64,000 bases of DNA from an uncultured Alphaproteobacteria bacterium (GCA_947259105.1 CAMYKU010000012.1:32235-96234); one strand, 5' to 3'. Positions 23,441 to 33,482 are shown, counted from the first letter of the stretch. Notes: generated by a model not told the origin, from the sequence alone. Program-made: numbers and translations.

Positions 23441-25012
23441 TTAATTGCTTGGCACGCGTAATAATGATAGAAATACAATTGCCATTAGAAATAAATGCGC
23501 GTAGTCGCCAAACCTGCCATACAGGGGCACATCCGCCGCCGCCCTGGGCAGTCCGGTGTCCACGATACCCTGTTCGCTCAGCCCAATGCGGACGATTTCC
23601 CGTCCGTAGGAATCGAACACCGCCGAGATACCGGTGTTGGCGGAGCGGACGAGCGGCATGCCTTCCTCGATGGCGCGGGCCCGGGCGATCGCCAGGTGCT
23701 GGTGCGGCCCCGCCGTATCGCCGTACCAGGCATCGTTCGTCAGGTTCAGCAACCAGCCCGGCCGGCGCGCGGCGTCGACCGTCTCCCCGGGGAAAATGGC
23801 CTCATAGCAGATCAGCGGGCTGACCGGCGGTAAGCCAGCCAGATCAAGGGTTTTCGGGCCCGGCCCGGGCGAGAAATCCAGCGCGCCCGGCGTGATCTTG
23901 TCAAACGGCAGTATCTCGCGGAAGGGCATATACTCGCCGAACGGGACCAGATGAAACTTGTCGAAGCCCGCTGTGATATTTCCTGACCCGTCCAGGGCAA
24001 CCATGGCATTCCAGATGCGATCGGGCGCCCGCGCGCGCCGTGGCGTGCCGGTCAGCAGCAGTCCGCCCTCCGGCACGATGCTGGCGACCGCCTCGCGAAC
24101 TTCGGCGTTGTTGGTCAGATCGATGGTGGCAGCGGTCTCCGGCCACACGACATGGGTGACCCAGTCGGGCCGGTCGACGATGCTCAGCGACATCTGCAGA
24201 TCAAAATTCCGGCGAATCAGGCGGCGGTCCCATTTCTCGCGTTGCGGGATATTTGCCTGCACGAGACGCAGGCCGACATCCGGGACCATTTGGTCGTCCA
24301 ACGCCGGCGCGCCCGCGATTCGCACCATGCCCCCGGCCCAGGTGGCCGCCGGGATGGCGACCGCGAGACCCAGCGACAGCCAGCGCCGGCGCGGCGACCC
24401 GCCCGCAACTCCGGCGGCGAGCGCTGCAGCCGTCACCGCAAGCAGGGTCACGCCATACATTCCGAAGACCGAGGCCGACTGGGCCAGGGCGTCGGACCCC
24501 AGCCAGCCGTATCCGGCGAGGTTCCAGGGAAATCCGGTAAACATCTTGCCGCGCAGCCATTCCGTCGCGCCCCAGGCCAGCGCCAGCATCAGGGCCCGGC
24601 GGAGGTGGCCGTCGCCCCACAGGCTGGCAAGCATGGTCGCGAGCCCGTGATAGACCGCAAGGAAGATCGGCAGACCGATTGCCGCGAACGGCAGAACCCA
24701 GATCAGATCGAAGGAATAGGTGATTGGCGCAAACCCGATCCAGTAGAGGCTCGCCACGAAATAGCCCATGCCGAACCACCATCCGGTGAAGAAGGCGGTG
24801 CGCCTGCGCAGGCCGGCCGGCAGCATCCAGACCAGCCCCGCGAAAGCGACATACAGCAGGGGAAACAGGTAGACCGGCGGCAGAGCCAGCGTGGCGAACG
24901 TACCGAGGCCCGCCGCCACCGCGTGACGGCGCCAGCCATGCAGTTCCGTAAACCACCTGGCGACGGCGTCCACCCGAACGCCGTTCCAGCCGCCGGAACC
25001 GTCAGTCGCCAT
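23441..25012 (-). CDS. lnt: apolipoprotein N-acyltransferase
   Basis: Inner-membrane enzyme that adds the third acyl chain to lipoproteins. The 523 residues start with five to six hydrophobic segments and then a periplasmic nitrilase-like domain carrying the Glu-Lys-Cys triad: WPETAA, GFDKFHLVPFGEYMPF and LICYEAIFPGE. A last transmembrane helix ends the protein (YAHLFLMAIVFLSLL). The start overlaps the preceding CorC-like gene by 11 bp. The order with ybeY and phoH is widely conserved. Confidence 0.95.
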   Translation of the reverse strand: MATDGSGGWNGVRVDAVARWFTELHGWRRHAVAAGLGTFATLALPPVYLFPLLYVAFAGLVWMLPAGLRRRTAFFTGWWFGMGYFVASLYWIGFAPITYSFDLIWVLPFAAIGLPIFLAVYHGLATMLASLWGDGHLRRALMLALAWGATEWLRGKMFTGFPWNLAGYGWLGSDALAQSASVFGMYGVTLLAVTAAALAAGVAGGSPRRRWLSLGLAVAIPAATWAGGMVRIAGAPALDDQMVPDVGLRLVQANIPQREKWDRRLIRRNFDLQMSLSIVDRPDWVTHVVWPETAATIDLTNNAEVREAVASIVPEGGLLLTGTPRRARAPDRIWNAMVALDGSGNITAGFDKFHLVPFGEYMPFREILPFDKITPGALDFSPGPGPKTLDLAGLPPVSPLICYEAIFPGETVDAARRPGWLLNLTNDAWYGDTAGPHQHLAIARARAIEEGMPLVRSANTGISAVFDSYGREIVRIGLSEQGIVDTGLPRAAADVPLYGRFGDYAHLFLMAIVFLSLLRVPSN

Positions 25013-25943
25013 GGACCGCCAGGTGGCCGGGCATGTTGCGCACCCGCAGCCGCTTGACGCGGCGCGGATCGGCGTCCATCACCTCGAATTCCAGACCCGA
25101 CGCGTCGTGAACGACCAGTTCGCCGCGGACCGGGACGCGCCCGGCAAGCACCGAGATGAACCCGCCCAGCGTATCCACGTCGCCTTCGTCCTCCGAACCG
25201 GTGACCAGCGGTCCGGCCTTGACCTCGAACTCCTCGATCGGCAGGCGCGCGTCGACGACCATCGACCCGTCGGGCCGCTCTTCCATACGCGGCGCGGTCG
25301 CAGCCTCGTGCTCCTCCTCGATCTCGCCGACGATCTCCTCAACCAGGTCCTCGATGGTGACCAGCCCGTCGATGCCGCCATATTCGTCGACCACGAGCGC
25401 CATGTGGATCCGGCTCTTGCGCATCTGCAGCAACAGGTCGAGGACGCGCATGCTGGGCGCGACGAACAACAGCTGGCGGACCAGCCGCCGCAGGCCCGGT
25501 CGACGGCCGCGGCCGTTGGCCTTGTCGATCGCGCCGAGCACGTCGCGGATGTGGATCATGCCGATCGCATCGTCCAGCGTCCCCTGGTAGACCGGAATGC
25601 GCGAATGTCCTTTCCGGGTCATCACCGCGACCACCTCGTCGAGAGGCGTGCCGGCCTCGACCGCGTCGATATCGGCGCGCGGCACCATCACGTCCGATAT
25701 CGTCACCGTGCCGAGCTTCAGCACGTTGGCTATGAGCGTGTGTTCTTCCGGGTCGATCGGCTCGGCCCGCTCCTCGCGCTCGTCGATCAGCGCCTCGACG
25801 CGGTCGCGCAGCGACGTATCCCCGTTGCGGCCGCCGCGCAGCCCTTTGAGCCAGCCGACGATACCCGTGGTCTTGCGGACATCGTCGTTCGCCGACCCGT
25901 TGTCGGCGGCCGTTTTTCTGATGGATGGAGGTTCTTCTGACAT
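25002..25943 (-). CDS. CorC/HlyC-type CBS-domain protein
   Basis: The 313 residues comprise a charged N-terminal segment, two CBS domains (SDVMVPRADIDAVEAGTP and the region around RVLDLLLQMRKSRIHMALV with VVDEYGGIDGLVTIEDLVEE) and a C-terminal transporter-associated CorC_HlyC domain (DVDTLGGFISVLAGRVP). There is no DUF21 membrane domain, as in E. coli CorC (YbeX). A role in Mg2+/Co2+ efflux or ribosome metabolism is proposed for the family; the substrate here is not shown. It lies between ybeY and lnt. Confidence 0.88.
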   Translation of the reverse strand: MSEEPPSIRKTAADNGSANDDVRKTTGIVGWLKGLRGGRNGDTSLRDRVEALIDEREERAEPIDPEEHTLIANVLKLGTVTISDVMVPRADIDAVEAGTPLDEVVAVMTRKGHSRIPVYQGTLDDAIGMIHIRDVLGAIDKANGRGRRPGLRRLVRQLLFVAPSMRVLDLLLQMRKSRIHMALVVDEYGGIDGLVTIEDLVEEIVGEIEEEHEAATAPRMEERPDGSMVVDARLPIEEFEVKAGPLVTGSEDEGDVDTLGGFISVLAGRVPVRGELVVHDASGLEFEVMDADPRRVKRLRVRNMPGHLAVHGD

Positions 25944-25955
25944 TCCTGTTCACGC

Positions 25956-26459
25956 TCAATCGGCGGCGTTCTCGACCGCAGCATATGGATTCGCGACTCC
26001 CAGACCGTTGAGGATCGCGATCTCCAGCGCCTCCATCGCGGCCGCCTGCGCACCGTTTTCATGGTCGCGTCCCAGGAGATGCAGCATGCCATGCACCACG
26101 AGATGACTGACATGATCGGACAACGGCTTCGAGCGTTTCGCGGCCTCGCGCTGCACGGTCTCGAACGCCAGGACGATATCGCCCAGCAGACGCGCGCGGC
26201 CGGCCGCGCCACTGTCCTCCGCGGGGAAGGCGAGCACGTTCGTCGGCATGTCCTTGCCCCGGTATTCCCGGTTCAGATTGCGCATCGTCGCGTCATCGGC
26301 CAGGGCCACGCTGACTTCCGCGCCGTCGGCCGCGGCGCCATCGCCTTCCGACTTCCAGGTCGATTCGGCGGCCCGCCGTACCACGGCCTCCACCTCGGGC
26401 AGCGTCGAGTCCCACGCGCCGGAAACAGCGGATATTTCGGTGGTCAGGCCGCCCGTCAA
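25956..26459 (-). CDS. ybeY: endoribonuclease YbeY
   Basis: Single-strand-specific metallo-endoribonuclease involved in 16S rRNA 3' maturation and ribosome quality control. The 167 residues contain the zinc motif HLVVHGMLHLLGRDH (H-x3-H-x5-H type) and the upstream NLNREYRGKDMPTNVLAFP signature. The start overlaps the phoH stop by four bases (ATGA). The length is normal. Confidence 0.96.
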   Translation of the reverse strand: MTGGLTTEISAVSGAWDSTLPEVEAVVRRAAESTWKSEGDGAAADGAEVSVALADDATMRNLNREYRGKDMPTNVLAFPAEDSGAAGRARLLGDIVLAFETVQREAAKRSKPLSDHVSHLVVHGMLHLLGRDHENGAQAAAMEALEIAILNGLGVANPYAAVENAAD

Positions 26460-27463
26460 CTGTCGTCCTCCGGTTTGACGATCCGTGCGCGTTCCCTTTC
26501 GTCGTAGGCCTGGATGATGCGTGTGACCAACTCGTGCCGGACCACGTCGGCCTGGGTGAACCGGATGAAGTCGATCCCGGGTACGCCCGACAGGGTTTCG
26601 ACCGCGTCCACGAGGCCTGATCGCAGGCCGCCGGGCAGGTCGATCTGGGTCACGTCGCCGGTCACGACCATCCGGCTGTTCTCGCCGATCCGGGTGAGCG
26701 CCATCTTCATCTGCACCGGCGTCGTGTTCTGCGCCTCATCCAGGATCACGAAGGCGTTCGATAGCGTCCGGCCGCGCATGAAGGCGAGGGGGGCGATCTC
26801 AATCTCGCCGGCCTCGAGCCGTTTCATGACCTGTTCCGCCGGTAGCGCATCGTACAGCGCATCGTAGAGCGGCCGCATGTAGGGATCGACCTTGTCGCGC
26901 ATGTCGCCCGGCAGGAATCCCAGCCGTTCGCCGGCCTCAACGGCCGGGCGGGACAGCACGATGCGGTCGACCTTCCCGGCGGTCAGCATGGCCACCGCGG
27001 CGCAGACCGCAAGATACGTCTTGCCGGTTCCGGCGGGACCCGTCGCGAACACCATCTCGCGATCGCCGATTGTCTTCATATAGCGCGCCTGCGTCGGCGA
27101 GCGCGCGATGATCCGCTTGCGTTTGGTCTGGATGAACGGCTCGGTGCCGGCGGCAACGCTGTCGCCGTTGCCACCCTCGGTCATCCGCACCGCGGCGTCG
27201 ACCTCGGCGAATCCGACCTGCTGCCCGTCGTCGACCGCTTCGTACAGCCGCTGCAGCGCATCCCGCGCCGTCGCCGCGGCATCCGGCGGTCCGGAGATGG
27301 CGACGACGTTGCCGCGATTGTGCAGGGACACGCCCAGCCGCTGTTCGATGCGCGCGAGGTGCCGGTCATGCTCTCCGAATACCGACGGCAGCAGCCGGTT
27401 GTCGTCGAACTCGATCTGCATCGACACGGTTTCGGCGGGTCTGGGGACCGGTTTCAAGCACAT
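26456..27463 (-). CDS. phoH: PhoH-family ATPase
   Basis: Cytoplasmic P-loop ATPase linked to RNA metabolism, commonly coupled to ybeY. From ATG at 27461-27463 it has 335 residues: an N-terminal KH-like part ([17 protein letters not shown]), Walker [17 protein letters not shown] and Walker [18 protein letters not shown] with [18 protein letters not shown] precedes the start, which overlaps the miaB stop by 10 bp. The open frame continues upstream inside miaB, but without family resemblance. An ATG 14 codons later is an alternative. Confidence 0.94.
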   Translation of the reverse strand: MCLKPVPRPAETVSMQIEFDDNRLLPSVFGEHDRHLARIEQRLGVSLHNRGNVVAISGPPDAAATARDALQRLYEAVDDGQQVGFAEVDAAVRMTEGGNGDSVAAGTEPFIQTKRKRIIARSPTQARYMKTIGDREMVFATGPAGTGKTYLAVCAAVAMLTAGKVDRIVLSRPAVEAGERLGFLPGDMRDKVDPYMRPLYDALYDALPAEQVMKRLEAGEIEIAPLAFMRGRTLSNAFVILDEAQNTTPVQMKMALTRIGENSRMVVTGDVTQIDLPGGLRSGLVDAVETLSGVPGIDFIRFTQADVVRHELVTRIIQAYDERERARIVKPEDDS

Positions 27464-28827
27464 ACCCTTTGGGTCGGAGAATCGTGATCGGCTACCGTGA
27501 CCTCGCCGTGCAGGCTGTGCGCGCCGATCCGGACGATCCGGCAATCGACGATCTCGCCGATCAGCCGCTCGGGCGCCTCGACGATCACCGCCTGCATCCA
27601 CGGCGACCGGCCGACGATCTGCCCCGGCCGGCGGCCACGTCTCTCGAACAGCACCGGGAGCGCGGCTCCATCCTTCGACCGGTGGAACGCGGCCTCCTGC
27701 ACGCCAAGCAGTTGCTGCAGGGTTTCCAGGCGCTCGTCCTTCACCCGCTCCGGGACAACATCCTCCATTGCCGCGGCCGGGGTTCCGGGGCGGGCGCTGA
27801 ATTTGAAGGAATAGGCGCCGGCGAATCCGACCTCGGACACCAGGCGGAGCGTCGCGGCGAAATCGGCGTCCGTTTCGCCGGGGAATCCGACGATGAAATC
27901 GGAACTCAGCGCAATGTCGGGCCGCGCCGCACGCAACCGGTCGACGGTGCGTCGGTAATCGTCGGCACCGTGCTGCCGGTTCATCGCCGCGAGGATCCTG
28001 TCGCTGCCGGACTGGACCGGCAGGTGGAGATACGGCATCAGCTTGTCGACCGCACCGTGCGCGGCGATCAGCCCGTCGTCGACATCGCGCGGATGGCTCG
28101 TCGTATAACGGATTCGCGCCAACCCATCGATCTCCGCAAGATGCCGGATCAGCCGGCCAAGCCGCCATTCGCCTCCACCGACGCCCCGGCCGTGCCACGC
28201 ATTGACGTTCTGGCCCAGGAGCGTGATCTCGCGCACGCCTGCCGCTACCAGGCGCTGCGCTTCGGCCGCGATGGCCGCGGCGTCGCGGGAATACTCGGCG
28301 CCGCGCGTATAGGGCACGACGCAGAACGTGCAGAACCGGTCACACCCCTCCTGGATCGACAGGAACGCGGATGCGCCCTGCGGCGCCTCGTTGTCCGGCA
28401 GATGGTCGAACTTGGCCTCGACCGGGAACTCGACATCCAGAACCGCGCTGCGCGCCCGGGCCGCCCGCGCGACCATCTCCGGCAGGCGGTGATAGGTCTG
28501 CGGGCCGAACACCAGGTCCACATAGGGCGCGCGCGCAAGAATCTCCTCGCCCTCCGCCTGGGCAACGCAGCCGCCCACGGCGATCACCATGCGGCCGTCG
28601 CCGCGCGCCTCCCTGTCCTGCTTCAGGGGTCGCAGCCGGCCAAGCTCGGAATAGACCTTCTCGGCCGCCTTCTCGCGGATATGGCAGGTGTTCAGGATCA
28701 CCATGTCCGCGCCCTCCGGTGAATCCGCCGGAACGTAGCCGAGCGGCTGCAGGACGTCCGCCATGCGCGCGGAGTCATACACATTCATCTGGCAGCCGTA
28801 TGTCTTGATGAAAAGCCGTTTCGCCAA
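27454..28827 (-). CDS. miaB: tRNA-2-methylthio-N6-dimethylallyladenosine synthase
   Basis: Radical-SAM methylthiotransferase that modifies A37 of tRNAs reading UNN codons. The 457 residues begin with the UPF0004 domain holding three cluster cysteines ([32 protein letters not shown]). The radical SAM CX3CX2C motif [16 protein letters not shown] and a C-terminal TRAM domain follow. It is the first gene of the long minus-strand run ending at pnp. Confidence 0.97.
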   Translation of the reverse strand: MAKRLFIKTYGCQMNVYDSARMADVLQPLGYVPADSPEGADMVILNTCHIREKAAEKVYSELGRLRPLKQDREARGDGRMVIAVGGCVAQAEGEEILARAPYVDLVFGPQTYHRLPEMVARAARARSAVLDVEFPVEAKFDHLPDNEAPQGASAFLSIQEGCDRFCTFCVVPYTRGAEYSRDAAAIAAEAQRLVAAGVREITLLGQNVNAWHGRGVGGGEWRLGRLIRHLAEIDGLARIRYTTSHPRDVDDGLIAAHGAVDKLMPYLHLPVQSGSDRILAAMNRQHGADDYRRTVDRLRAARPDIALSSDFIVGFPGETDADFAATLRLVSEVGFAGAYSFKFSARPGTPAAAMEDVVPERVKDERLETLQQLLGVQEAAFHRSKDGAALPVLFERRGRRPGQIVGRSPWMQAVIVEAPERLIGEIVDCRIVRIGAHSLHGEVTVADHDSPTQRVCA

Positions 28828-29101
28828 GGCCTATCCTATCCTTGGCGCGTATGCGGCGGAACGCGCTGTCATTCGCAGGGCCGAACCCGTTCAGTCAATT
28901 CGTATCGATTCCTTGTCTTGCTGACGCGGCAACCGGCCAGCGCAGTGGTGATTCGGAAAGTGATACCTACATCGGCCAATTACAACAGGCCCATGTGAAT
29001 ATCCGGTTAATAGCACGTTATCACCAGCTTGCCGGCGCGATCAAGGCGAGTCGCGCAAGAGCGCGATACCAACTGTGGTTGTAGGCTGCGACGCTCCCCT
29101 C

Positions 29102-29980
29102 TCACCGCCGCCGATATCGCCTGTGGTATCTCTCGGGAACGTGATCGATCTGCGCCACAAGGCAGACGTCCAGAGTGCCAATTTCGCTGTTGACGACAGC
29201 GCCGCAACCGATCATCGCGCCAAGGTGGAGATAGCCCTTGAGCACGGGTGGCATCGCGTTCCATGCATTGTCATGGTCGACCGCCGCGGCGGGAATGCGG
29301 TCCATGTCCACGAAGCGCTCAGGCAGTGCCTGTGGCCGCAATCCCGGCGGCGCAAGACGGGTGTGGTGAAGATAGGCCAGTTGGCTCAGATGCTCGACAG
29401 GCTGGGTGCCCGGAAGGCCAGCCGTGCCGAACATGAGTCCGATGCTGTACGCATACAGATATGCCGCAACACCGTGCCAAAGCCGGCGAACCGTCTTTTG
29501 CGAACGATAGTCGGGATCGATGCAAGTGCGGCTGAATTCAACGATTTCTCCGGACCAGCTCAACTGAGGTTCGATGTTGAAGTCGGCGGCCGCAGAGAAC
29601 CCCGGCGCCGGCAGATAGGGCGGGAATGATCGCGCCGCGCGGCCCCGCAACAGACGAACAGTCGCGACAACCCCCGCCGCGCCCAAACCCCGCTTCGGAT
29701 CAAGAACGACGAGATGGTCGGCCACTTTGTCGAAAATGTCGAAGTCGCGCAGTCGCCATTTTGCGGCGACCGACGGCCGGCCGGTCATTTCCTCGAAGAA
29801 CACCCGGTACCCGAGCGCCTGCGCGGCATCGACCTCTTCGGGGGATCTGGCAAGCCGGACCAGCAAGCCGTCATCGCGAGCCTGCTGTCCAGCAGCGGAC
29901 GGGATACTGGATATCTCGCCCGCAAGGTTGGTTTGCTCTAACATGGCCGCGATCATGCAGGCGCCGTATGACCGCTGCAT
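29102..29980 (-). CDS. OlsB-like acyl-ACP N-acyltransferase (GNAT)
   Basis: The 292 residues match the acyl-ACP-dependent GNAT group that includes OlsB, which N-acylates ornithine in ornithine lipid synthesis. Visible are LLVRLARSPEEVDAAQALGYRVFFEEM, the core GEIVEFSRTCIDPDYRSQKTV and PPVLKGYLHLGAMIGCGAVV. The substrate is inferred only; no olsA-like gene is nearby. ATGs at residues 9 and 13 are alternative starts. It lies 51 bp after fur on the same strand. Confidence 0.75.
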   Translation of the reverse strand: MQRSYGACMIAAMLEQTNLAGEISSIPSAAGQQARDDGLLVRLARSPEEVDAAQALGYRVFFEEMTGRPSVAAKWRLRDFDIFDKVADHLVVLDPKRGLGAAGVVATVRLLRGRAARSFPPYLPAPGFSAAADFNIEPQLSWSGEIVEFSRTCIDPDYRSQKTVRRLWHGVAAYLYAYSIGLMFGTAGLPGTQPVEHLSQLAYLHHTRLAPPGLRPQALPERFVDMDRIPAAAVDHDNAWNAMPPVLKGYLHLGAMIGCGAVVNSEIGTLDVCLVAQIDHVPERYHRRYRRR

Positions 29981-30031
29981 TGCAGGCCGATGACAAACTG
30001 GCGGAAAGTTCGCCGGCAGGAACCAGGGCGG

Positions 30032-30478
30032 TTATTGGTCTTCCGAGCCGTTGTCGGTCTTGCCCCTGCCCAGGCGGACTCCGTAGAGCTCCAGCCGGTG
30101 ATCGACCAGCCTGAAGCCGAGCTTGCGGGCGACCTCCTCCTGCAGCGTTTCGATATCCTCGTTGTGGAACTCGATCACCTCGCCAGACTCGATGTCGATC
30201 AGGTGGTCGTGATGTTCGTCCGCCGCCTCTTCATAGCGCGCGCGGCCGTCCCCGAAATCGTGGCGTTCGAGAATACTGGCTTCCTCGAACAGCCGCACCG
30301 TCCGGTACACCGTCGCGATGCTGATTTTCGGATCGGCCCGGGTGGCCCGCCGGTGCACGGCCTCGACATCGGGATGGTCATCCGACTCCGACAGCACCCG
30401 CGCAATCACCCGGCGCTGCCCGGTCATCTTCAGGCCTTTTTTCTGACAAAGGCGCTCGATGCGCGACAGCGCGCTCAC
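30032..30478 (-). CDS. fur: Fur-family metalloregulator
   Basis: Metal-dependent repressor of the Fur family. The 148 residues contain the winged-helix region (KMTGQRRVIARVLSESDDHP, then ISIATVYRTVRLFEEASIL). The metal and dimer region follows, with EEAADEHHDHLIDIESGEVIEF. The CXXC structural-zinc motifs are absent, as in alphaproteobacterial Fur/Mur proteins, so manganese rather than iron sensing is possible. Its location beside mucR, rimI and tsaB is typical of the class. Confidence 0.88.
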   Translation of the reverse strand: MSALSRIERLCQKKGLKMTGQRRVIARVLSESDDHPDVEAVHRRATRADPKISIATVYRTVRLFEEASILERHDFGDGRARYEEAADEHHDHLIDIESGEVIEFHNEDIETLQEEVARKLGFRLVDHRLELYGVRLGRGKTDNGSEDQ

Positions 30479-30554
30479 CTCTCACTCCGCACTATTCCGT
30501 GTTTCACGCGCACGAAAAGCTCTCTGCCGGCGGGACCGCGGGCCGGCGACGACA

Positions 30555-30957
30555 TCAACGCTTCTTGCCACGTTTCCGCTGCTGGGTGCCGAGCCCGATC
30601 GCCTTGGCCAGTTTGCTGCGCTGTTTGGCGTAGTTCGGCGCCACCATGGGATAGTCCGACGGCAGCCCCCAGCGCTCGCGGTACTCGTCCGGTGTCATGT
30701 TGTAGGCAGTCTTGAGGTGGCGCTTCAGCATTTTCAGCTTTTTCCCGTCCTCGAGACAAACAATGTGATCCGGTCGGCCTGTCCGCCGCCGTCTCGCCGC
30801 CGCCACCGACCGATGAGAGGGTCTTGTAAACCTGCTCGATCAGGCCGGGCAGGTCGGTCACGGCGACAGTATTGTTGGAAACATGCGCCGCCACGATTTC
30901 CGACGTGAGCGACAGCAGTTCTTCCGAGCTCGGTGCATTGTCTGTTTGTTCGGCCAT
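30555..30957 (-). pseudogene. mucR: Ros/MucR-type zinc-finger regulator, frameshifted
   Basis: MucR/Ros proteins are H-NS-like or repressor-type regulators of surface, motility and virulence genes. The N-terminal half reads from ATG 30957 (ELLSLTSEIVAAHVSNNTVA, ending [11 protein letters not shown]). The C-terminal half ([20 protein letters not shown] to [19 protein letters not shown]) is in the next frame. The break falls near 30775-30800, and about 10 residues usually found there (a PAVPIKKS-like segment) are missing, so a small non-triplet deletion is likely. Either the gene is disrupted or the sequence has an error. A GTG at 30806 could give a short zinc-finger-only product of 83 residues. 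Confidence 0.75.
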
Positions 30958-31164
30958 CGCCTCTATAATTCCTTCCCAGCTTAATAGTCCAAACCGGCAC
31001 CATTCGTGAACGATTACATGGCAATCGGCCACAGAGGCACCATACATTACGAAATGATTTAATAACAGCGAAGTCAACTGTCCAGAAGAATCTTTCGGAT
31101 TTATTGAGAAACAGCAGTTATGCCGCGAGATCGCCTAGTTTCCGGGGCTAATCGACCGGAAATT

Positions 31165-31629
31165 TCAAATCGCACGCTTCATGATTAGGGCATCTATATA
31201 GTTACCGCGGCGCTGTCGGTAGTAATCCGGACGAACGCCAACCTCGCGGAACCCGGCGGATTCATAAAGGGCGCGGCCGGCGGGGTTGTCCGCCGCGACC
31301 TCCAGGAAGACCGCCGACGCGCCGGACTGGCGCGCCTTCTCCAGCGCGGCGGCCACCAGCTCGCGGCCGATGCCCTTGCGGCGGGCGCCCTCGGCGACGA
31401 CCAGATTGAGGATCTCCGCTTCATCCGCGGCAACCCGCGCAACGACGAATCCGGCCGGCTCTCCGCCCGGTCGGACCGCGAGCAGTCCCCAGCATCCGGG
31501 CAGGCCGAAAATCCTCGCCACGGCCTGCGTCGGCCACGGCTCCGTCGAACCGTATTCGGACAGCAGGGCGACAACTCTGGCCTGGGCAAGTCCGGCAGCC
31601 CGGATCCGGATTCGGCTTGCGGCCATCAT
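31165..31629 (-). CDS. rimI: ribosomal protein S18-alanine N-acetyltransferase-like GNAT
   Basis: Acetyltransferase of the RimI type, placed directly behind tsaB as in many bacteria. The 154 residues carry the acetyl-CoA-binding motif NLVVAEGARRKGIGRELVAA and ESAGFREVGVRPDYYRQRRG, a common RimI ending (the DYY block). The start ATG 31629 overlaps the tsaB stop (ATGA). The N-terminal half (WPTQAVARIFGLPGCWGLLA) is the usual RimI variant. Activity on S18 is by family only. Confidence 0.88.
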   Translation of the reverse strand: MMAASRIRIRAAGLAQARVVALLSEYGSTEPWPTQAVARIFGLPGCWGLLAVRPGGEPAGFVVARVAADEAEILNLVVAEGARRKGIGRELVAAALEKARQSGASAVFLEVAADNPAGRALYESAGFREVGVRPDYYRQRRGNYIDALIMKRAI

Positions 31630-32321
31630 CGGCGTTGTGTGGCCCGGCGTTGCGCTGCCGGAACTGCAGCTGGAGCACGCAGGTACAGGGCCGATGGCGG
31701 CGGGTCGCCGGGCCCCGGCGGCGAGGCCGCGAACCGCCGGGCCGCGAGCCGCGCCACCACGGCCGCATCGGGCAGGCCCGGCCCGTCGAGGCGGCGCGGC
31801 GCAGGCTCCCGTCCCGCCAGCGCCGCGACCACCCGGTCGGCGGCGTCCCCGGCCAGCAACAGGGCCGGCCCTTCGGGCACCAGGCGGGCGGCCGCATCGG
31901 GCATCGCCGTAGCCGGGGCGGTCAGCGGCGCGCCGTCGGGGCCAAAGAGCTGGACGTAAACGTCGTCGCGCTTCGAGTCGAGCGCGACCAGAAGATGCGC
32001 GCCTCCACCGTCGTGGCCGCCCGCGACGGCCTCGAGGGTGGTCACGCCGATGAGCGGCAGGTTCGCCGCCAGCGCGAAGCCGCGCGCCGCGGCAAGGCCG
32101 ATCCGGATACCCGTGAAGGCGCCGGGGCCGGTGGTCACGGCAATGGCGTCGAGATCCGAAAACGCAAGGCCCGCCTCGTCCATGACCGCGCGCACCATCG
32201 GCATCAGGGCCTCGGCATGGCCGCGGCGCATCGCCCGGTAGCGGTGCGGCCCCGGTCCGCCGTCGAGCCACAGGGCCGCGGAGCAGGCGTTGGTCGCGCA
32301 ATCGACGGCAAGAATCGTCAT
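31626..32321 (-). CDS. tsaB: tRNA threonylcarbamoyladenosine protein TsaB
   Basis: Partner of TsaD and TsaE in making t6A37 of tRNAs; a catalytically inactive ASKHA-fold protein. The 231 residues begin MTILAVDCATNACSAALWL and include the typical AVTTGPGAFTGIRIGLAAARG. The start ATG at 32319-32321 fits family length; the frame stays open upstream without resemblance. It is divergent from the exported deacetylase-like gene and overlaps rimI. Confidence 0.95.
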   Translation of the reverse strand: MTILAVDCATNACSAALWLDGGPGPHRYRAMRRGHAEALMPMVRAVMDEAGLAFSDLDAIAVTTGPGAFTGIRIGLAAARGFALAANLPLIGVTTLEAVAGGHDGGGAHLLVALDSKRDDVYVQLFGPDGAPLTAPATAMPDAAARLVPEGPALLLAGDAADRVVAALAGREPAPRRLDGPGLPDAAVVARLAARRFAASPPGPGDPPPSALYLRAPAAVPAAQRRATQRR

Positions 32322-32444
32322 CTGATATCCCACAGGGTTGCCCGGAACCGGTCCATAACATAGTGTCTTGCCGGCATCCTGCAAAAACGGGCGAGACTGC
32401 GGGGAGGGCGGTACGCTCCGGGGCAACTTCCCAGGGGGCGACAC

Positions 32445-33482
32445 GTGCGACCTACATTTCTCTTGTGGCGGGCGATGGCGTTGGGCGCGTTGGCGCTGCT
32501 GGCGGCCATGCCGACGGCCCCGGCCCGGGCCGCCGATTCGGCGGTGATCCTGATGTACCACCGGTTCGGCGAAGACGGTATTCCGTCCACGAATGTCCGC
32601 ATCGCGCAGTTTGAGGACCATATCCGGACATTGACCAGCGGGCCCTATACCGTGCTGCCGGTGGCCGAGATCGTCCAGGCGTTGCGTGCCGGGCGCGAAC
32701 TGCCCGACCGGACGATCGGCATCACCATCGATGACGCCTACCGGTCGGTCTATACCGAGGCCTTTCCGCGCCTCAAGGCCGCAGGACTGCCGTTCACCCT
32801 GTTTATCGCGACCGATGCCGTCGACCGGGGACTGGCGGGCTTCGTGACCTGGGATCAGGTTCGCGAAATGCGGGATGCGGGGAACGACATCGGCGCGCAC
32901 AGCGCCAGCCACCTGCATATGACGGAGGCGGACGCCGTGACCAACCGCGCCGAAATGGCACGCTCGCTGACGCGGCTGAAGGAAGAACTCGGCACGGCTC
33001 CTGTCCTGTTCGCCTATCCCTACGGCGAAGCCAGCATCGCGGTGTGGAACCTGGTCGGGGAGTTCGGATTCACGACCGCATTCGGCCAGCATTCCGGCGC
33101 CGCGCACGCGACCAGCCAGCCCTACTACCTGCCGCGCTTCGCGCTGAACGAAACCTACAGCGACCTCGAGAGCTTCACCTTGCGGATCAACGCGCGGGCG
33201 CTTCCGGTCGACGAAGTAACACCCGACGATCCGGAGCTTCGGGACCGGAACCCGCCGCTCGTCGGATTCTCCGTCGGCGACTCCATTCCTTCGTTGCTGG
33301 GTCTCGCCTGCTACCACTCGCAGTTCGGTGCGGTCGATATCGAACAGCTCGGCACGCACCGGGTCGAAATCCGGTTTCCGGCCCCGTTGAAATCCGGCCG
33401 CACGCGCCTGAACTGCACCAAACCTGCCGGGGAGGGGCGCTGGTACTGGTACGGAACGCAGTTCTACGTGCCGGCGGAATAA
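32445..33482 (+). CDS. exported polysaccharide deacetylase
   Basis: Predicted NodB-type carbohydrate esterase 4. The 345 residues start with a signal peptide (FLLWRAMALGALALLAAMP, cleavage near ARAA/DS). The catalytic and metal residues are present: TIDD at 94-97, with the second Asp as metal ligand, and the HSASH motif at 152-156. A C-terminal extension of about 110 residues (from around 235) ends in RWYWYGTQFYVPAE. The substrate is unknown. A paralogue that has lost the active-site residues follows 102 bp downstream. Confidence 0.85.
   Translation: MRPTFLLWRAMALGALALLAAMPTAPARAADSAVILMYHRFGEDGIPSTNVRIAQFEDHIRTLTSGPYTVLPVAEIVQALRAGRELPDRTIGITIDDAYRSVYTEAFPRLKAAGLPFTLFIATDAVDRGLAGFVTWDQVREMRDAGNDIGAHSASHLHMTEADAVTNRAEMARSLTRLKEELGTAPVLFAYPYGEASIAVWNLVGEFGFTTAFGQHSGAAHATSQPYYLPRFALNETYSDLESFTLRINARALPVDEVTPDDPELRDRNPPLVGFSVGDSIPSLLGLACYHSQFGAVDIEQLGTHRVEIRFPAPLKSGRTRLNCTKPAGEGRWYWYGTQFYVPAE

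Noticed and set aside
31139..31165. TTTCCGG/CCGGAAA hairpin after rimI as a terminator
   Set aside because: The stem is seven bases with no T run, so support is too weak.
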